A stretch of DNA of 64,000 bases from NCBI GenBank assembly GCA_037127915.1, contig JBAXXL010000015.1, positions 1-64,000 on the forward strand. The letters run 5' to 3'. Origin of the DNA: JBAXXL01 sp037127915 (GTDB taxonomy: Bacteria; Bacteroidota; Ignavibacteria; Kapaibacteriales; UBA2268). A program made the position numbers and the translations under genes. Below, in pieces: positions 61,659-64,000 of this stretch. Below the pieces are notes generated by a model. That model saw only the letters and a list, made by a program, of their open reading frames with translations, was not told the DNA's origin and ran no database searches. Within the stretch, counting starts at the first letter, position 1. Each line of letters begins with the position of its first letter.

Positions 61659-64000
61659 TTATCTAACTACGACAAAACTCTTTGTGCTACTATTCATCCC
61701 ACTATATACAGTGCAATAATAAACACCGGGTGGAATATTTTCAGCAGAAAAACTAATTGAGCTTTTCCCTGATAATTCATTATCGCCAAAGTGTTTGATT
61801 TCCATACCAAGCGAATTGTAGATTGAAATGCTTGTATTCTGACCAAAAGCAAGTAACCCATTATTCAAATCAATTGAAATGTTATCCGAAGCAGGGTTAG
61901 GATAAATGTTAGCCGTGCCGCCCAATAATCCGAGATTATCCTCTATTGCTTCGGGATATAGTGAAAAGGTATTAACCTTGTAAGTTATGCACCAAGGATT
62001 TTGAGATTCATAACCTTTTGGCACCCACCAGTTATTTTTTCCGGCAGTAGGTTTTATCCAGTAAACTGTTCCGCTGAAATGTGAAGTATCACCTTTAGCA
62101 CCATGGAATGGACAATCAGTATTAATTGAAATATTCTTTGAATTTCCAAGCGAAATTGAACCATCATGCTTGGCTGTTGTACCAATTCTTGATTCAAAAC
62201 TGAAAATGTTAGTTGTCATTTCAACTCCTAAACCAAGTCCCATATCCAAACTTAAAGTCAACCCGGCACCTTTATACATATCCTCACTTGTGGATCTTGT
62301 AACTACTGAATCAGTTTCAAATCCAATAGTTGAAGCCGCTCCGGCAGCCCATGAGTAATTGGCTGAATAAATCTTGTGATAATCCCCTGGATTAACAGAT
62401 CGGTTCATATATGATTTAAAATCGGATGGGTTCGGTGCATGAGCAACTGTATCTAAATAATATGGTATATAATCAATAAATCTGTCGCTAATTTCAAGCG
62501 TGTAAATGTTATCAAGAAAGTTGTTGTTTCCATCGGTAAGTAAGAATTTTTTTCTAGTAATAATTGGTCTTAAGAATATCTTGTATCCTCTTTGTCTTCC
62601 TTCGGTAGGAAAAACAAGTCTGTTTTCAAAATTTTTCGTTGAGTATTCAGTTTTATTTTCTTTTGTTGCATGATGTTCGAAATCGCCACCTAAGCCCTCG
62701 TATCTGAAAGAAATTGACCAGGAATTGCTTATTGATATAGTGCTGTCTTGAGACTGGCTTGTCGAAGAGCCAAATTCGAGGGACGAAGGATATATTTTAT
62801 ATTTGATAAGGTCACCTAAATTTTCTCCGTTTAATACATAAGGCGGAGGACCTTCAATAACTCCTAGAAGCTGGCTTATTCTTATATCAGGATTTGTGTC
62901 TGTTGTATCTGCTTCAGGGATGTAAGTCATTTTGTCAGAATTCCAGCATAGATATTCATATACCCCTTGTTTTTTTGAGTCTTTTGAGTCTATTCTTTGT
63001 ACAACCAGAATAATTTTTTTCCCTAAAGCCTGCTGTGATGTTCCATAAGTTTTATAGTAAGAAAAAGCGTAAGGAATAAATCTTTGATACTCTAAAGAAC
63101 CATCTCCAATGTCCGAACCTGTAATTGGTAATTCCTCAGGTCTATATGCAAAACTATTCTCAATTGAATATTCAATTCTGGCAATTTGCTTATTGTTACC
63201 ATAACTAAAGAAAATTTGAAGTTCATATCCATTAGTCATTCCACCATCAATGGTACCCGATACCATAGAAAAATTGCGGACTTTATCTATATTCAATAAT
63301 TGACATTCTTCTTCTCTGTCTTTATAAAATCTTAGAAGTTGAATTCCTGTATGTGCTTTATTTACATACCCTAAATATATTGTTTCGTTTCCATCAATAT
63401 CTTTTGATGTACAGGCAGAAAGATTACCGAAATTATAATCCAGGTCGCTAGATTTAATGTTTAATGTACGTAAAAAAGTCCAATTAATCCCATCCAATGA
63501 CCAGTCAACATTTAATTTTATTGTGTTGTTATCATTAGTAATATAAAAGAAATACAGAGTGTCTTTCAATACAGCAAGAGCTGGAGCTACACATATATGT
63601 AAAGAACGGCTTACGAAGTTTGCCAGAACATCACCATCATTAGCCAAAGTCCCAACACAATGATATATAGTAGCTAAATGACTACTTTGGTCTTCTGGAT
63701 GTTTCATACTTATATAAATCAAATTATCTTTATAAACACAACAAGCTGCTGGAAATTCAAGAGTATGGCCAGTTCTGTAAAAAGAACTATTGTCTAAAGT
63801 TACTTCGTTCTTATCATTTAAATTACCCTTAATAGTATAAGGTCCAACTGCATCATTTAAGAACTGAAATAATTTATTATTATAGAAAATTCCAAATGAC
63901 TTACCCGAAACATTTCTAGATTCATAATCATCATAATTAAAGTAAAAAGGATGGGAAGACCGAGTATAATTTGACCTTGAATAATATTCACTAGATTCTA
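61659..64000 (-). CDS. Large secreted T9SS cargo protein, 5' end beyond window
   Basis: This is a partial gene. The frame stays open from the stop at 61659 to the right edge without a stop, so the TTG at 63722, which could be taken as a start, is internal. The 92 codons upstream of it read as normal protein (e.g. HPFYFNYDDYESRNVSGKSF). The visible ~780 residues comprise a propeller- or sialidase-like region (DTLYFFYITN, VDWSLDGINWTF, ETIYLGYVNK) and a beta-rich middle with long alternating Ser/Gly strands. The end is a T9SS sorting domain (NIYPNPASDNISI, IYNSLGMEIKHF, IPPGVYYCTVYSG). It is surface-exported; function unknown. A terminator follows at 61603-61643. Confidence 0.85.
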   Translation of the reverse strand, partial: ESSEYYSRSNYTRSSHPFYFNYDDYESRNVSGKSFGIFYNNKLFQFLNDAVGPYTIKGNLNDKNEVTLDNSSFYRTGHTLEFPAACCVYKDNLIYISMKHPEDQSSHLATIYHCVGTLANDGDVLANFVSRSLHICVAPALAVLKDTLYFFYITNDNNTIKLNVDWSLDGINWTFLRTLNIKSSDLDYNFGNLSACTSKDIDGNETIYLGYVNKAHTGIQLLRFYKDREEECQLLNIDKVRNFSMVSGTIDGGMTNGYELQIFFSYGNNKQIARIEYSIENSFAYRPEELPITGSDIGDGSLEYQRFIPYAFSYYKTYGTSQQALGKKIILVVQRIDSKDSKKQGVYEYLCWNSDKMTYIPEADTTDTNPDIRISQLLGVIEGPPPYVLNGENLGDLIKYKIYPSSLEFGSSTSQSQDSTISISNSWSISFRYEGLGGDFEHHATKENKTEYSTKNFENRLVFPTEGRQRGYKIFLRPIITRKKFLLTDGNNNFLDNIYTLEISDRFIDYIPYYLDTVAHAPNPSDFKSYMNRSVNPGDYHKIYSANYSWAAGAASTIGFETDSVVTRSTSEDMYKGAGLTLSLDMGLGLGVEMTTNIFSFESRIGTTAKHDGSISLGNSKNISINTDCPFHGAKGDTSHFSGTVYWIKPTAGKNNWWVPKGYESQNPWCITYKVNTFSLYPEAIEDNLGLLGGTANIYPNPASDNISIDLNNGLLAFGQNTSISIYNSLGMEIKHFGDNELSGKSSISFSAENIPPGVYYCTVYSGMNSSTKSFVVVR

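Noticed and set aside
61659..63722. Complete 687-aa gene starting at TTG 63722
   Set aside because: The frame continues open to the window edge and a T9SS cargo needs a signal peptide, absent at this TTG.

Overview
The window is an AT-rich chromosomal segment from a member of the Bacteroidota/Chlorobiota (FCB) group. A Kapabacteria/Ignavibacteria-like or environmental Bacteroidota genome is my inference; no rRNA or other species marker is present. The evidence is as follows. Several secreted proteins end in type IX secretion (T9SS) sorting domains. There is a FISUMP-domain protein, a Bacteroidota-type second EF-G, a PSP1-domain protein, and at least four promoters matching the Bacteroidota consensus TTTG-N20-TAnnTTTG exactly. 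I saw no tRNA, rRNA, CRISPR array, intact transposase or prophage.

Layout. (1) 1-13947, plus strand: exported and surface proteins, namely a FISUMP protein, a 1839-aa secreted protein built from phage-tail-fibre-like repeats, a lipoprotein, a 1329-aa T9SS cargo with an IgGFc-binding-like N-terminus, and a small outer-membrane barrel. (2) 14031-19639: HIT hydrolase, rsmA/ksgA, a PAP2-family membrane enzyme, a Wzz-like/O-antigen-ligase-like polysaccharide pair, and rubrerythrin. (3) 19700-27282: GT39-like glycosyltransferase, B12-binding radical SAM protein, secreted GH51-like glycosidase with T9SS tail, a pair of 173-bp direct repeats, and an FG-GAP T9SS protein. (4) 27317-41303, all minus strand: four sensor kinases, one with ten PAS domains, plus a lone receiver protein. 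No DNA-binding output domain is present, so this looks like a phosphorelay feeding a regulator elsewhere. (5) 41509-44554: PSP1 protein, zinc-ribbon protein and Nif3-like protein. (6) 44694-47382: an outer-membrane barrel, an IS3-end-like miniature element, two tandem paralogous membrane proteins of unknown function, and a block of palindromic repeats. (7) 47383-59623: housekeeping genes, namely ATP-dependent PEP carboxykinase, a BtuB-like TonB receptor, a TPR protein, a DUF2461 protein, purE, an Ogg2-like DNA glycosylase, a GlmM-like mutase, dnaB and an EF-G2-like factor. (8) 59624-64000: dispersed palindromic repeats, two small secreted or hypothetical genes (one apparently truncated), and the 3' part of a T9SS cargo gene running off the right edge.

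The window combines a cell-envelope and surface-protein programme (T9SS cargo, polysaccharide chain-length and ligase genes, TonB receptor, barrels) with a large signal-integration locus and ordinary metabolism and replication genes. Intergenic DNA carries many short palindromic repeats, several of which are shared between distant gaps. The most noteworthy items are the tail-fibre-like secreted giant, the output-less kinase cluster with recent internal duplications, an EF-G paralog lacking the catalytic histidine, and the repeat families whose stems keep pairing while their sequence changes.
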